A DNA stretch of 64,000 nt from Oscillospiraceae bacterium (GCA_015063785.1 SVTM01000005.1:1-64000); one strand, 5' to 3'. Shown: positions 9,377 to 19,164, counted from the first letter of the stretch. Made by a program: numbers and translations. Notes: generated by a model from the letters alone, not told the origin.

Positions 9377-10225
9377 TTAAAATTCCACGGTCATACCGTC
9401 GTAGGATACGATAAATCCGTTCTTTTTTGCAAGGTCGGAAAATTCTTCAAAAAGAACATCATATCCGTTGTGAGAGAAGTGGTTGCAACAGAAAACAGTC
9501 TTTTCGTCGGCGCGTCCCATGGCAATAAGTCTTTCGCGCACCTGCGCGTTTTCCGAAATGTTCATGTGGCCGATGTATCTTCTGTCGGGAATGTTTGCAT
9601 CGGTACAATCGAGCGAAACGTAATCAAAGCGGATATCGCTGTTTTCAAGATATTCCCAAACCTTGTCGGCAAAATATCCTGTGTCGTTGCCATAAAGCAG
9701 AGTTTTACCATCGGCGCCTTTTATGATATAGATAAGAGGAGCCGCAGTGACATCGTGCACAGCATCAAGGGGAATAACCGTGTATTCATCGATCTTATAT
9801 TCCTCGTAGGGCGTCAAAACGTGAACACCGAGATATTCGTGATGATCAAATCCCACAGTTGCCATATAGCTGTTGATCTTTCGCATACAACCGTTTCCGC
9901 CGTAAAAATGGAGCTTTTCCTCCTCGGTCTTGCCAAGGCTTGAAAAACCGGGAGTTCTCATATATATGTCGTTGGGATAAAGATGGTCGGAATGGGAATG
10001 GGTAACGAGAACGTGGCGGATATCTGCCAGCTCTATGCCATAGAGAAGAGAATGGTAGTATGTATCGGCAGGAAAATCAATAAGAAGCTTTCCGTCGATT
10101 ATCGCCTGCGAACGGGTGCGGATGTTTTTTCCGCCGCGCTTACGCGCTTCGGTGCATCTTTCGCATTTGCAAAAAAGCGCGGGTATTCCTTCGGCAGCCG
10201 CCGTGCCAAGATATTGAAGTTTCAT
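9377..10225 (-). CDS. MBL-fold metallo-hydrolase
   Basis: VLVTHSHSDHLYPND; TLLYGNDTGYF; CCNHFSHNG. Confidence 0.88.
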   Translation of the reverse strand: MKLQYLGTAAAEGIPALFCKCERCTEARKRGGKNIRTRSQAIIDGKLLIDFPADTYYHSLLYGIELADIRHVLVTHSHSDHLYPNDIYMRTPGFSSLGKTEEEKLHFYGGNGCMRKINSYMATVGFDHHEYLGVHVLTPYEEYKIDEYTVIPLDAVHDVTAAPLIYIIKGADGKTLLYGNDTGYFADKVWEYLENSDIRFDYVSLDCTDANIPDRRYIGHMNISENAQVRERLIAMGRADEKTVFCCNHFSHNGYDVLFEEFSDLAKKNGFIVSYDGMTVEF

Positions 10226-10245
10226 GATTTTTTCCTCTTTTTCCG

Positions 10246-11103
10246 TCAGATATTTATAGTCTCACCGGGCTTTATTGTGTAAAGCTTCTTGTCGTAGTCA
10301 AACCAAATAGTATAAAGGGTGGGGTTGTATGCCATACTGCCGTCGGCACTGTAGATAAGCGACTCATACGCCTTTACATAATCGTAGATTTCAATGTTTG
10401 TGGCATACCAAATATCGTCTCTGCCCGAAAGCTTTTCGCATATCTTCTCGAGCTTGTCCCAATCCTTGTTGCGCTCAAACTCAAAGCTGTGTCCCCAAAG
10501 ATAGAAAAGTCTCGGATAACGGGCTGCAGAATAAATATCTGCATCTGTCCTTGTTTCAAGGAATTTGTCGATGTATTCGAAAATCTGTGGGTTTATGTGG
10601 TGGGCGGTGGGCATCCATGCGTGCCAATCGGCAGGAAGCATAAAGCTGTCGTTGTCGCCGCCGAGAGTTCTTGCGTACGCAATATCAAGCTCGGTCAGAT
10701 AATTTTTTACCGAAGAATAAGAAGCACCGTTTGAAAATCTCACTATGCCGCTGTCGGGATACGCCATGCCCCTTATTATTCTGCCAAAAGCCTTTTCAAG
10801 GTTTTTGCGGCATTCAAGCACGTCCTGTATTCCTTCGATGGGGCGAAGCGTTCCTTCGGCGCGGTGGCACGCACCGTGAACTGCCACCTCGTGGCCGTTT
10901 TCAAGAATATGCTCGCGTATTTCGTCTGCGGTCAGCCTCCACAAATTCGGCTCTTCTGCAGGTGTTGTGATGTTGAAGGTGCCCTTGATACCGTATTTTG
11001 TAATGGTCTGTGCCATTCTGATATCGTCGCGGCAGCCGTCGTCATAACTTAAAGTTACCGCCTTCGCTTTTCCTTCGGGAAAACGCAAAAATCTGTATGC
11101 CAT
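10246..11103 (-). CDS. Polysaccharide deacetylase family protein (NodB-like), second copy
   Basis: AVTLSYDDGCRDDIRMAQTITKYGIKGTFNI...HEVAVHGACH...GMAYPDSG...WGHSFEF. Confidence 0.88.
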   Translation of the reverse strand: MAYRFLRFPEGKAKAVTLSYDDGCRDDIRMAQTITKYGIKGTFNITTPAEEPNLWRLTADEIREHILENGHEVAVHGACHRAEGTLRPIEGIQDVLECRKNLEKAFGRIIRGMAYPDSGIVRFSNGASYSSVKNYLTELDIAYARTLGGDNDSFMLPADWHAWMPTAHHINPQIFEYIDKFLETRTDADIYSAARYPRLFYLWGHSFEFERNKDWDKLEKICEKLSGRDDIWYATNIEIYDYVKAYESLIYSADGSMAYNPTLYTIWFDYDKKLYTIKPGETINI

Positions 11104-11131
11104 TTTAAAAACACTCCTTTATCAAAAAAAT

Positions 11132-11436
11132 GCCCGATGCAAACAAAGATCACACACCCGAAAATCGAAAAACCTCTATGCGCGCATTTCCCAAACTCCG
11201 CTCAACACAAGCTACCCTGCGGCACATCACAAGACATCCCTTAATGCTGCTTGGTTCCCCACCTGACATGGTTCGAGAGCTGCAATTGCGCAAGACTCAT
11301 ATCTCAACACGGAAAATTTAGGTTGCGGACCGCACAGAAGCATCCCTCAAGACGGGAATTCGCCCCTGCTGTAGCGGATTGCAGGTACAAGGCTCCGCTA
11401 TGTCCCCGGTTAGTGTGACCTTTGTTCGCACCGGGC
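11132..11436 (-). ncRNA. ffs: Signal recognition particle RNA, large Firmicutes type with Alu domain
   Basis: Minus strand: CGAACCATGTCAGGTGGGGAACCAAGCAGCATTAAGGGATG (S-domain with GGAA tetraloop); 5' GCCCGGTGCGAACAAAG pairs with 3' CTTTGTTTGCATCGGGC (two G-U wobbles), followed by a T run at 11124-11130. Confidence 0.93.
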
Positions 11437-11542
11437 AAACAAAGAACTTTTGTACTTTAATAGTATACCATGTTTTTGACAAAAAATCAATACCAAATTA
11501 TGCATATATTAAAATTAAAGTGGTCTCAAAGCAACGCTTGCG

Positions 11543-11576
11543 CAAAAAAGAGATCGGCAATATTACCGATCTCTTT
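11543..11576 (-). terminator. Terminator of the kinase gene
   Basis: Minus strand: AGAGATCGG-TAATATTG-CCGATCTCT followed by TTTTT. Confidence 0.85.
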
Positions 11577-11582
11577 GCAGTT

Positions 11583-14348
11583 TTATTTGTTGTTTCTGCG
11601 CACCTTATATGCACCTGTGGCAAAGCGGATAACTTCATTTCCGTCCTTATCGTACCAAATCTTGTATTCACGATCCATCTCGTCATACCAATATTCCACC
11701 TGAAGCTTCGAAAAATTGATGCTTCCGTCGGGATTCATATAGTATTTAAGCTCGGGAACAGGTTCGGGCTCGGGAGCAACGGGAGTTACGGGTGTTACGG
11801 GGTCAGGCTGTACCTCCACAGGTTTCGAAGGAGTTGTGGGAGTAACCGGCTTTGGTGCACGTGCAGGGTCTGTTTTGTAGGGTGTGGTATAACGAGTCTC
11901 GTATGTTCTTTCGCCGTTGACATACTTTCTCTCGTACTGATAGTATGGAGCGATATTGCTGTAGCCCTCGACTACCCACTCGACTATCTGCTTTTTCGCA
12001 CCTGTATAGCGCACTTCGCCGGTGTTCACGCCGTAAAGATGACGTTCGGCATATTCATTATAGGTTGCCGCCTCGTAATATTCAGATATCACCCACGCGT
12101 CGGCAATTCCCGCCAAACTTGCAATATATCCGCGCTTGGTATCGTTCATGGGGATGCCGTTTACATAAGTGATGAGGTAATACATCTGGCTTTCTTTTTC
12201 ATAGATGTAGTAATCCTCTGCCTTGTAAACAAGACCTGTCAGCTTTGTTTCGTCGGTGGGGTTTCCGTCCACATATTTTCTTGCATACTGGCGGTAGGTA
12301 TCCACCTCGAACCCTTCAAGCACCCAAACCTCGCCGGCAAGCTCTGTGATCTCGGACGATGAAACAGGCTTTCCGTCAACGTAAAGAAGCTCTGTCATGG
12401 CATCTCCATCAATGCTGACAAAATATGCACTTTCAAAGGTCCTGCCCGTGTAGCAGGTCTCGTCGGTCATTGATCCGTCCACATATTTTCTGGCATATTC
12501 TCTGAAAGAATCGGTCTCGTAGCCTTCGATCACCCATTCGGTCTGCGCCATGGCAGTCACCGCTTCAACGTAATCGGTGGGCGCACCGTTAAGATAAAGG
12601 GTTCTTGTGGCAACACCTGTATCAAGGTTGATGCTGTAGAATATTCTCGCCTCGTCCTCGGTGTATTTTGTAACAGTTTCGCTGACTCTGTATTCATCGG
12701 TCGCTTCGCCGTCAACATATAGACGCTCGATAGCATAGAAGGGATATTTTTCTTCATAGCTTTCGATCTGCCATTCCTCAACGATCTCTGTTTTCTCTCC
12801 GTGTGAGGGGGCTTTGGCATCCGTGTCGGGCTTGAGAAAGCTTATATCAAAGGGAAGTATCGATTGAAGCTTGTCGTGAAGAGCAGGATTTGTGGCAACA
12901 ACAACGCCGACGCCTGCAAGGATGATGAGGATCACAAGCACGATTACGGCAATGGTGATTCCTATGAAGAGTTTTTGTTTTTTTCCGTTCATTTTTTTCT
13001 CAGACTTTATTTCTTTGGGTTGGGTGGTGATGGGTTTTGTATCTGTCGCCTCGGGCAGGTCTTTCGTGTGTTTATTTTCGATCGGCTTGGTCGCTGAAAT
13101 CGGAGGTTTTTCTGCTTTTTGTGTAATAAATTCTCTGACCTTTTCGACTTCCTCCGGCAAAGGCTTTTCGGTCGGCGGCGCATTGGGTGTTCTTTCAACA
13201 GGTGGAATTTTTTGCGTTTGCACCTCGTGCACCTTTGGCATCTTCTCGGTTTTCTGTACCTCGTTTTGCACGGGGAAAATGTGGGTTTCATAGCTTTCGC
13301 CGATATCCTGCATTTTCTGCGGAGTTTGAGGTGGCGGTTGAGGAGTTTTTTCAAGGTAAGATGTGCCCTTGAAGATAAATCCCTCTCCGTTTTTACCGAG
13401 TGCATAATCGGAATACTGCACGTTTCCGTTTTTCACTCTCAAAACTCTTTCAAGCTCTGCTCGCATTTTTTCGGCAGAGTCATATCTCTGCGACGGGTCG
13501 CTCATACAGGCTTTTATGATGATGTTGGAAAAAGGGTTGCTGGCAAGCACAGGGCGTTTCGGCGTTTCGCCGTTCAGCCTTTTTTCAAGCGCCATTTCGT
13601 AGTCGGACGATCGCACAGTTTCGGGATAATCGGGCAAAAAAGCGATCCTTCCGTTGTTCATCAGCTTGTAAAGCACGGCACCCAGCGAAAAAATATCCGC
13701 CGTAGCGCCGTATGGCTGACGCAACTGAACCTCGGGCGCCATGTAATCAAAGGTGCCCTTAGCAGAAAATTCGCCCACAGTATTTTCAAAATTTCTTGCA
13801 ACACCAAAATCGCCCAGCTTGTAATCGCCTGTCGGCGATATAAAAATGTTCTGCGGCTTGACGTCGCGGTGGATGATGTTGTTTTTGTGGCAAAGCTCAA
13901 GCGCACGACACATATCAATGCCCAACTTCAAAACCTCGTCCTCTCCGGGAAAGGTGGTGCCAAAATGCTTGTTTATCGGCACCAGTTGCTCCATGCGGAT
14001 AAAAATGTCGTAGCCTGCTCCGTCATTGCGCTTTCTGATCTCGTGGTCTTCGTAGCAGACGATGTTGGTATTGCCCTTCAGTTTTTCCATCATCTTGAAT
14101 TCCTTTATAATATTTCGGATAAGATCTCCGTAATATTCGTCAAGGTTTTCTTGCGTCATTCCGCCCGAAAAACCGACTGCATCGTTCTCGCCACCAATAG
14201 AGATTATCTTCATGGCAGAAGAATAACTGCCCGAGATATCTTCTTTTTCTATGCGATAGACCTGCCCGTACGAGCCACGACCGATATATTCTTTTATATA
14301 CCACGAGCCAAAAAAGGGCTCAAGACTTTTGTAATATGCGTCGTTCAC
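11583..14348 (-). CDS. Transmembrane Ser/Thr protein kinase with a tandem-repeat extracytoplasmic domain
   Basis: IGRGSYGQVYRIEK; IIHRDVKPQNIFISPTGDYKLGDFGVARN; TM helix GITIAVIVLVILIILAGVGVVV; then 5 degenerate repeats. Confidence 0.93.
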   Translation of the reverse strand: MNDAYYKSLEPFFGSWYIKEYIGRGSYGQVYRIEKEDISGSYSSAMKIISIGGENDAVGFSGGMTQENLDEYYGDLIRNIIKEFKMMEKLKGNTNIVCYEDHEIRKRNDGAGYDIFIRMEQLVPINKHFGTTFPGEDEVLKLGIDMCRALELCHKNNIIHRDVKPQNIFISPTGDYKLGDFGVARNFENTVGEFSAKGTFDYMAPEVQLRQPYGATADIFSLGAVLYKLMNNGRIAFLPDYPETVRSSDYEMALEKRLNGETPKRPVLASNPFSNIIIKACMSDPSQRYDSAEKMRAELERVLRVKNGNVQYSDYALGKNGEGFIFKGTSYLEKTPQPPPQTPQKMQDIGESYETHIFPVQNEVQKTEKMPKVHEVQTQKIPPVERTPNAPPTEKPLPEEVEKVREFITQKAEKPPISATKPIENKHTKDLPEATDTKPITTQPKEIKSEKKMNGKKQKLFIGITIAVIVLVILIILAGVGVVVATNPALHDKLQSILPFDISFLKPDTDAKAPSHGEKTEIVEEWQIESYEEKYPFYAIERLYVDGEATDEYRVSETVTKYTEDEARIFYSINLDTGVATRTLYLNGAPTDYVEAVTAMAQTEWVIEGYETDSFREYARKYVDGSMTDETCYTGRTFESAYFVSIDGDAMTELLYVDGKPVSSSEITELAGEVWVLEGFEVDTYRQYARKYVDGNPTDETKLTGLVYKAEDYYIYEKESQMYYLITYVNGIPMNDTKRGYIASLAGIADAWVISEYYEAATYNEYAERHLYGVNTGEVRYTGAKKQIVEWVVEGYSNIAPYYQYERKYVNGERTYETRYTTPYKTDPARAPKPVTPTTPSKPVEVQPDPVTPVTPVAPEPEPVPELKYYMNPDGSINFSKLQVEYWYDEMDREYKIWYDKDGNEVIRFATGAYKVRRNNK

Positions 14349-14382
14349 AGCAGGTCTCCTTCCTTTTTGTATTTATATATTT

Positions 14383-16041
14383 TCAGGCTTTCGACACGGC
14401 AAGAATAGCATCGTCGATCGTGTCGGCAAAGTTTTCGTTGCCCACCTTGTCAAAAAATCCCGATTTTTTGAGGATCTTCATGGGTTGTGCCTGTACGTGG
14501 GCAAAAACAACTCTTACTCCGCGGCTCTTGCAACCATCCACAAGCGACGTCAGCACCTTAAGCGCCGATACGTCCAGCGCCTGCACGTCGTGCATTCTGA
14601 TAATGATGTTTTTCGTTGTCTCATCGGGAGAGATCTGCGAAAGCTTTTCGGCGCTCGAGAAAAAGAGCGGGCCGTCAACATCGTATATCTTTGTGCCGTC
14701 GGGGTATGCCTTTGCGCCGTTTTTGTCCCACACGCGCACACTTGTTACGTCGGTCATTCTCTTGAGGAAGAGGATCACAGTGAGAAGCAAGCCGATCTCT
14801 ATTGCCACCACAAGGTCAAAGATAACAGTGAGAGCAAAAGTGACGACAAGAACAAGAATGTCGCTTTTGGGTGCCATTTTGCAGATCTTCACAAACTGTC
14901 GCCATTCGCACATGTTGTATGCCACCACAAAAAGGATTGCGGCGATTATCGGCATGGGAATCCACGCGGCATACGGCATAAGCACCAAAAGCACCAAAAG
15001 CAAAACCACTGCATGAACCATTCCGGCAACAGGGCTTCTTCCGCCGTTTTTAACATTGGCGGCGGTACGGGCTATGGCGCCGGTAGCAGGGATTCCGCCA
15101 AAAAGGGCAGATGCAATGTTGCCCGCGCCCTGGGCAATAAGTTCGGTGTTGGAATTATGCTTGTCGCCGATCATGCCGTCAGAAACCACGCACGAAAGAA
15201 GCGATTCAATGGCGGCAAGAATGGCAATGGTAAACGCCGAGGGCAAAAGCTCGCGGCAGGTTTCAAGGCTGAAAGAGGGGGCAGAAAAAGCAGGAAGACC
15301 CGTGGGGATCTTGTGCAGATCTCCGATGGTGGCAACGTCAAGAGAACAAAGCTTCACAAGGACTGTTCCCGCAAGCACCGCAATAAGTGAACCGGGCACA
15401 AGCTTTCCCACTTTGCCAAGCTTCGGCCAGATGATAAGGATAGCAAGTCCGAAAAGACCGACAAGCAGGCTCATCACGTTGATAGTTCCGATGTTTTCAA
15501 CAACAGCCTCTGCTTTTTCGATCGTTTCAACAGGCTTTGCATCGCCAAAGCTCAGCCCAAGAAAATCCTTGATCTGTCCGATGGCAATGGTAAGAGCAAT
15601 ACCCGAGGTGAAACCGGTGGTTATCGTGAGAGGTATGTACTTAATAAGGGCACCAAAATGGCAGATACCCATAAGAATGAGGATTATACCTGCCATAACG
15701 GTGGCAAGGGCAAGACCGCTCATGTCGTATTGAGCGTAAATCCCTGCCACAATGGTTGCAAAAGCCGCGGTGGGACCCGAAATATTCACGTTGCTGCCGC
15801 CAAGCAGGGCAATAACGAAGCCTGCAAAAATGGCGGTGTAAATACCTCTTTCGGGGGACACGCCCGACGCCATGGCAAGGGCGATCGAAAGGGGCAAGGC
15901 AATGATGGCGACGATTATGCCTGCAATGATGTCAGACACAAACTGCTTGCCGCTGTAATTTTTGAGAAGTGTAAATGTTTTTGGCTGAAAGACTTTCATA
16001 AAAAATTCCGACGGCAAACCTGCCGCCTTCAAAACCTCCAA
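14383..16041 (-). CDS. SulP (SLC26) family anion permease with C-terminal STAS domain
   Basis: IVAIIALPLSIALAMASGVSPERGIYTAIFAGFVIALLGGSNVNISGPTAAF; STAS-like IIRMHDVQALDVSALKVLTSLVDGC. Confidence 0.94.
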   Translation of the reverse strand: MEVLKAAGLPSEFFMKVFQPKTFTLLKNYSGKQFVSDIIAGIIVAIIALPLSIALAMASGVSPERGIYTAIFAGFVIALLGGSNVNISGPTAAFATIVAGIYAQYDMSGLALATVMAGIILILMGICHFGALIKYIPLTITTGFTSGIALTIAIGQIKDFLGLSFGDAKPVETIEKAEAVVENIGTINVMSLLVGLFGLAILIIWPKLGKVGKLVPGSLIAVLAGTVLVKLCSLDVATIGDLHKIPTGLPAFSAPSFSLETCRELLPSAFTIAILAAIESLLSCVVSDGMIGDKHNSNTELIAQGAGNIASALFGGIPATGAIARTAANVKNGGRSPVAGMVHAVVLLLVLLVLMPYAAWIPMPIIAAILFVVAYNMCEWRQFVKICKMAPKSDILVLVVTFALTVIFDLVVAIEIGLLLTVILFLKRMTDVTSVRVWDKNGAKAYPDGTKIYDVDGPLFFSSAEKLSQISPDETTKNIIIRMHDVQALDVSALKVLTSLVDGCKSRGVRVVFAHVQAQPMKILKKSGFFDKVGNENFADTIDDAILAVSKA

Positions 16042-16139
16042 GAATGTTTTTGAATTGTTACTTCAATAAATATTATAATGCAATCATATTCATAAGTCAA
16101 TCGAAATTTGACGGGAAAAGACAAATATCGTCGGCTTTC

Positions 16140-16721
16140 TCACCCATTTTCTGGCTTTTGTAAAACAGGTTCTATTACAGCCAAAAAATATTGGGTCATC
16201 TGCTCGGGGCTTTCTTTCATTTTTCTCGAGATCCACCATTCCACCGTTTCGACAAACGAGGAAGAAATGTGATCGACCAGATAATCCTGCGGCAGTTTGT
16301 CATTTTTCAATACGCCCTTGTCGGCATACTGCGTTATTATCAGCTTTTTCAGATTGCTCTTGAAATAGCGGATAAAAATCTCGTTGTTTTGGGACGACAA
16401 AAGCTCGAGAATGTTTCTGTCATTTTCCTGCAGATGCCGTAAAAGATGAAGAAAAACCGAATCGGTGCTGTTTGCACACGAGCAATGATAGTATCCGCCG
16501 GGAAGCCCCATTGCCGTGTCGATTATATGCCCAAAAAGCTCTTCGCACAGATCTTTAAGCAAAAAATCCTTTGTTTCAAAATGAGCGTAAAAGGTTGTTC
16601 GTCCGATATCAGCCTTGTCAATAATATCCTGAACGGTTAACTGACCGTAATCTTTTTCTGCCAAAAGAGCGGTGAACGCCGCAAATATGGCCTCTCTTGT
16701 CTTTCTCTGCCGTCTGTCCAT
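16140..16721 (-). CDS. TetR/AcrR family regulator
   Basis: RKTREAIFAAFTALLAEKDYGQLTVQDIIDKADIGRTTFYAHFETKDFLL; start ATG 16721. Confidence 0.93.
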   Translation of the reverse strand: MDRRQRKTREAIFAAFTALLAEKDYGQLTVQDIIDKADIGRTTFYAHFETKDFLLKDLCEELFGHIIDTAMGLPGGYYHCSCANSTDSVFLHLLRHLQENDRNILELLSSQNNEIFIRYFKSNLKKLIITQYADKGVLKNDKLPQDYLVDHISSSFVETVEWWISRKMKESPEQMTQYFLAVIEPVLQKPENG

Positions 16722-16817
16722 ACTTTCCTCCAAAACGATTTTTCAAAAATGTTCGGTATCTTACATATCCCATTATTTGCTTATTGATTTATCAGAAAAA
16801 AGATCATAAGATATGTT

Positions 16818-16836
16818 ACAGAACAATATGTTCTGT
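16818..16836. promoter_or_regulatory. Candidate TetR-family operator in the divergent TetR/P-ATPase intergenic region
   Basis: Perfect 7-bp inverted repeat ACAGAAC-AATAT-GTTCTGT. Confidence 0.6.
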
Positions 16837-16890
16837 ATATGATACATTATATTGTAATTTCCAAAAAATTTCAAGACAGGAGCGTATTTT

Positions 16891-18756
16891 ATGATCGAAA
16901 AAATCTGTGATATCCTCGAAAGCATCCCTGCCACAATAGTCGGCGGTGTTTTTCTTGTTGCAAGTTTTGTTTTATCAAAGCTCGGCGTTGGCATATTTGT
17001 CGATCCTGCGTGGATAACAGTTATCATCAGCGGATTTCCGATTCTTGCAAGTGCCGCAAAAAAGCTGGTTTGGCGCCGCGGAATAGAAAAAATATCGTCG
17101 TCTTTGCTCATATCGGTTGCCATGATCGCGGCAATCGCCATAGGCGACCTTTTTGCCGCAGGCGAAGTTGCCTTTATCATGGCAATAGGCGAGATACTTG
17201 AAAATCTGACAACAGACCGTGCAAAAAGAGGACTGAAAAAGCTTATCAGCCTTGCCCCCACCACAGGCAGAAAACTTGTTGACGGGAAAGAAGAAGTGGT
17301 AAATGCAAAAGATATCCGCAAGGGTGATTTGCTGCGCATCCTCCCCGGAGAAAAGATCCCCGTAGACGGCGTTATCATAAGCGGCGAAAGCTCCGTCGAT
17401 CAGTCGGTGGTAACGGGAGAATCGCTTCCCGTCGATAAGGCGGTAGGCGACGAACTTTTTTGCGGCACAGTCAACCTTTTCGGCTCTGTCGATATCAGAG
17501 CCACAAAGGTGGGCAAAGACAGCACCCTTGAAAAGCTGATACGCATGGTAAAAGAGGCAGAAGATAAAAAAGCTCCCATGGCAAGAACCGCCGATAAATG
17601 CGCAAGCTTTCTCGTGCCTGCGGCGCTTTTCGTTGCAATCGTCACGGGTATCATCACCAAAGATATCTCCCGCGCTGTCACAGTGCTCGTCGTTTTCTGC
17701 CCGTGTGCACTGGTGCTTGCCACCCCAACAGCAATAATGGCGGCAATAGGCCAGGCAACCAAGCACGGAGTGATAATAAAGTCGGGCGAAGCCCTCGAAA
17801 AAATGGGAAAAGCAGACACCATAGCCTTTGACAAAACCGGCACTCTCACCTACGGCAGACCCGAGGTGTGCGATATTGTTGCTCTTGACGGCGATCTTTC
17901 CGAAAATGCTCTTCTTGCCCTTGCGGCATCTGCAGAAGCAAAAAGCGAACACCCCATCGGATGCGCCATCGTCGCCTGCGCAAAGCAAAGAGGACTTGAA
18001 ATATCAGAAACCAGCTCTTTCTCCATGTCGGCGGGAAAGGGCGTTGTCGCAAAAAAAGACGGCGAAATTATTCTGTGCGGCAACGAAAATTTCTTGTCCG
18101 AACACGGCGTAATTCCCGATGAAAAAGCCGTGACAGAAACCCAAAAACTCCGTAACACAGGCAAGATCACCGTTTTGGTTGCAAAAAACGGCAGATGTGT
18201 CGGCATTCTTGCTCTTTCAGACGTTTTGCGTCCCGAGGCAAAAAGCGTTGTATCAAGGCTTGCACAAATGAAGGTGGACACGGTATTGCTGACGGGAGAC
18301 AACAGGATTAACGGCGAATACTTTGCAAAAAAAGCCGGCATCCCACAGGTCTGCGCCGAGCTTCTTCCCGAAGGCAAAGTCGAAAAGATCGAGCTTTTGC
18401 AGAACGAAAACAAAACAGTCTGCATGATTGGCGACGGAGTAAACGACGCTCCTGCACTCAAAACCGCAAATGTTGGCGTTGCAATGGGCGGTGTGGGATG
18501 TGACATCGCCGTGGAGGCGGCCGACGTCGCCCTTGTGCGCGATGATATTTCTAAGCTTCCATATCTGAAAAAACTTTCTAACGCCACCGTTTCAACCATA
18601 AAATTCAGCATTGCCCTCTCGATGATAATAAACGTTCTTGCGGTCGCCCTGTCTGTGACAGGTGTGCTTACCCCCACTACAGGAGCCCTTGTTCATAACG
18701 CAGGCTCATGCTTCGTGGTGCTTGTGGCCGCATTGCTTTATGACAGAAAATTCTGA
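16891..18756 (+). CDS. Heavy-metal translocating P1B-type ATPase, no N-terminal HMA domain
   Basis: [55 protein letters not shown]. Confidence 0.95.
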   Translation: MIEKICDILESIPATIVGGVFLVASFVLSKLGVGIFVDPAWITVIISGFPILASAAKKLVWRRGIEKISSSLLISVAMIAAIAIGDLFAAGEVAFIMAIGEILENLTTDRAKRGLKKLISLAPTTGRKLVDGKEEVVNAKDIRKGDLLRILPGEKIPVDGVIISGESSVDQSVVTGESLPVDKAVGDELFCGTVNLFGSVDIRATKVGKDSTLEKLIRMVKEAEDKKAPMARTADKCASFLVPAALFVAIVTGIITKDISRAVTVLVVFCPCALVLATPTAIMAAIGQATKHGVIIKSGEALEKMGKADTIAFDKTGTLTYGRPEVCDIVALDGDLSENALLALAASAEAKSEHPIGCAIVACAKQRGLEISETSSFSMSAGKGVVAKKDGEIILCGNENFLSEHGVIPDEKAVTETQKLRNTGKITVLVAKNGRCVGILALSDVLRPEAKSVVSRLAQMKVDTVLLTGDNRINGEYFAKKAGIPQVCAELLPEGKVEKIELLQNENKTVCMIGDGVNDAPALKTANVGVAMGGVGCDIAVEAADVALVRDDISKLPYLKKLSNATVSTIKFSIALSMIINVLAVALSVTGVLTPTTGALVHNAGSCFVVLVAALLYDRKF

Positions 18757-18763
18757 ACAAAAC

Positions 18764-18799
18764 AAAAAAGACAGATTCCTTACGAAATCTGTCTTTTTT
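18764..18799. terminator. Terminator, T/A flanked on both sides, between P-ATPase and tRNA-Lys
   Basis: AAAAAAGACAGATT-CCTTACGA-AATCTGTCTTTTTT. Confidence 0.85.
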
Positions 18800-18800
18800 C

Positions 18801-18876
18801 TGGTGCTCTTGCGGAGAGTCGAACTCCGGACAACTTGATTAAAAGTCAAGTGCTCTACCTACTGAGCTACAAGGGC
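18801..18876 (-). tRNA. tRNA-Lys (anticodon TTT), CCA encoded
   Basis: Minus strand: GCCCTTGTAGCTCAGTAGGTAGAGCACTTGACTTTTAATCAAGTTGTCCGGAGTTCGACTCTCCGCAAGAGCACCA. Confidence 0.96.
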
Positions 18877-18907
18877 AAATGTTAAATTGCAAAGCTTTAG
18901 CCTTAAT

Positions 18908-18936
18908 ATAATACCACAGACAAAAAGTTTTGTCAA
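18908..18936 (-). promoter_or_regulatory. SigA-type promoter for tRNA-Lys
   Basis: Minus strand: TTGACA (18936-18931), 17-bp spacer, TATTAT (18913-18908). Confidence 0.8.
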
Positions 18937-19164
18937 TAGTTTTTTTGCTTTTTGTAAAAAATATGCATTGTGAGAACTTTTTGAACCCTTCTGACAGCAA
19001 TTTCCACAAACGCAAAAAGTAGTTTGCAAAAATATCGCCAGGCAATCGGAACAAAAACACTCTTTTTTTCGTCTTAAATACCAAGGAGTACGGCCACGCA
19101 TTTGCTTTTTTCTTAAAATTTTCCGCAAAGTGACAAAAATATCAAATATGTTAAATAAAACATA

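Noticed and set aside
11132-11436. Protein-coding ORF 11130-11321 +
   Set aside because: The region is explained by the SRP RNA with paired termini and a conserved S-domain on the minus strand.
13119-14408. 429-aa + strand ORF opposite the Ser/Thr kinase (and 11379-12362 +)
   Set aside because: Opposite strand carries intact kinase motifs; these ORFs have no recognisable features, and the second also spans part of the SRP RNA.
14485-15390. 301-aa + strand ORF opposite the SulP transporter
   Set aside because: Shadow ORF; His/Lys/Gly-rich composition typical of antisense to a membrane protein.
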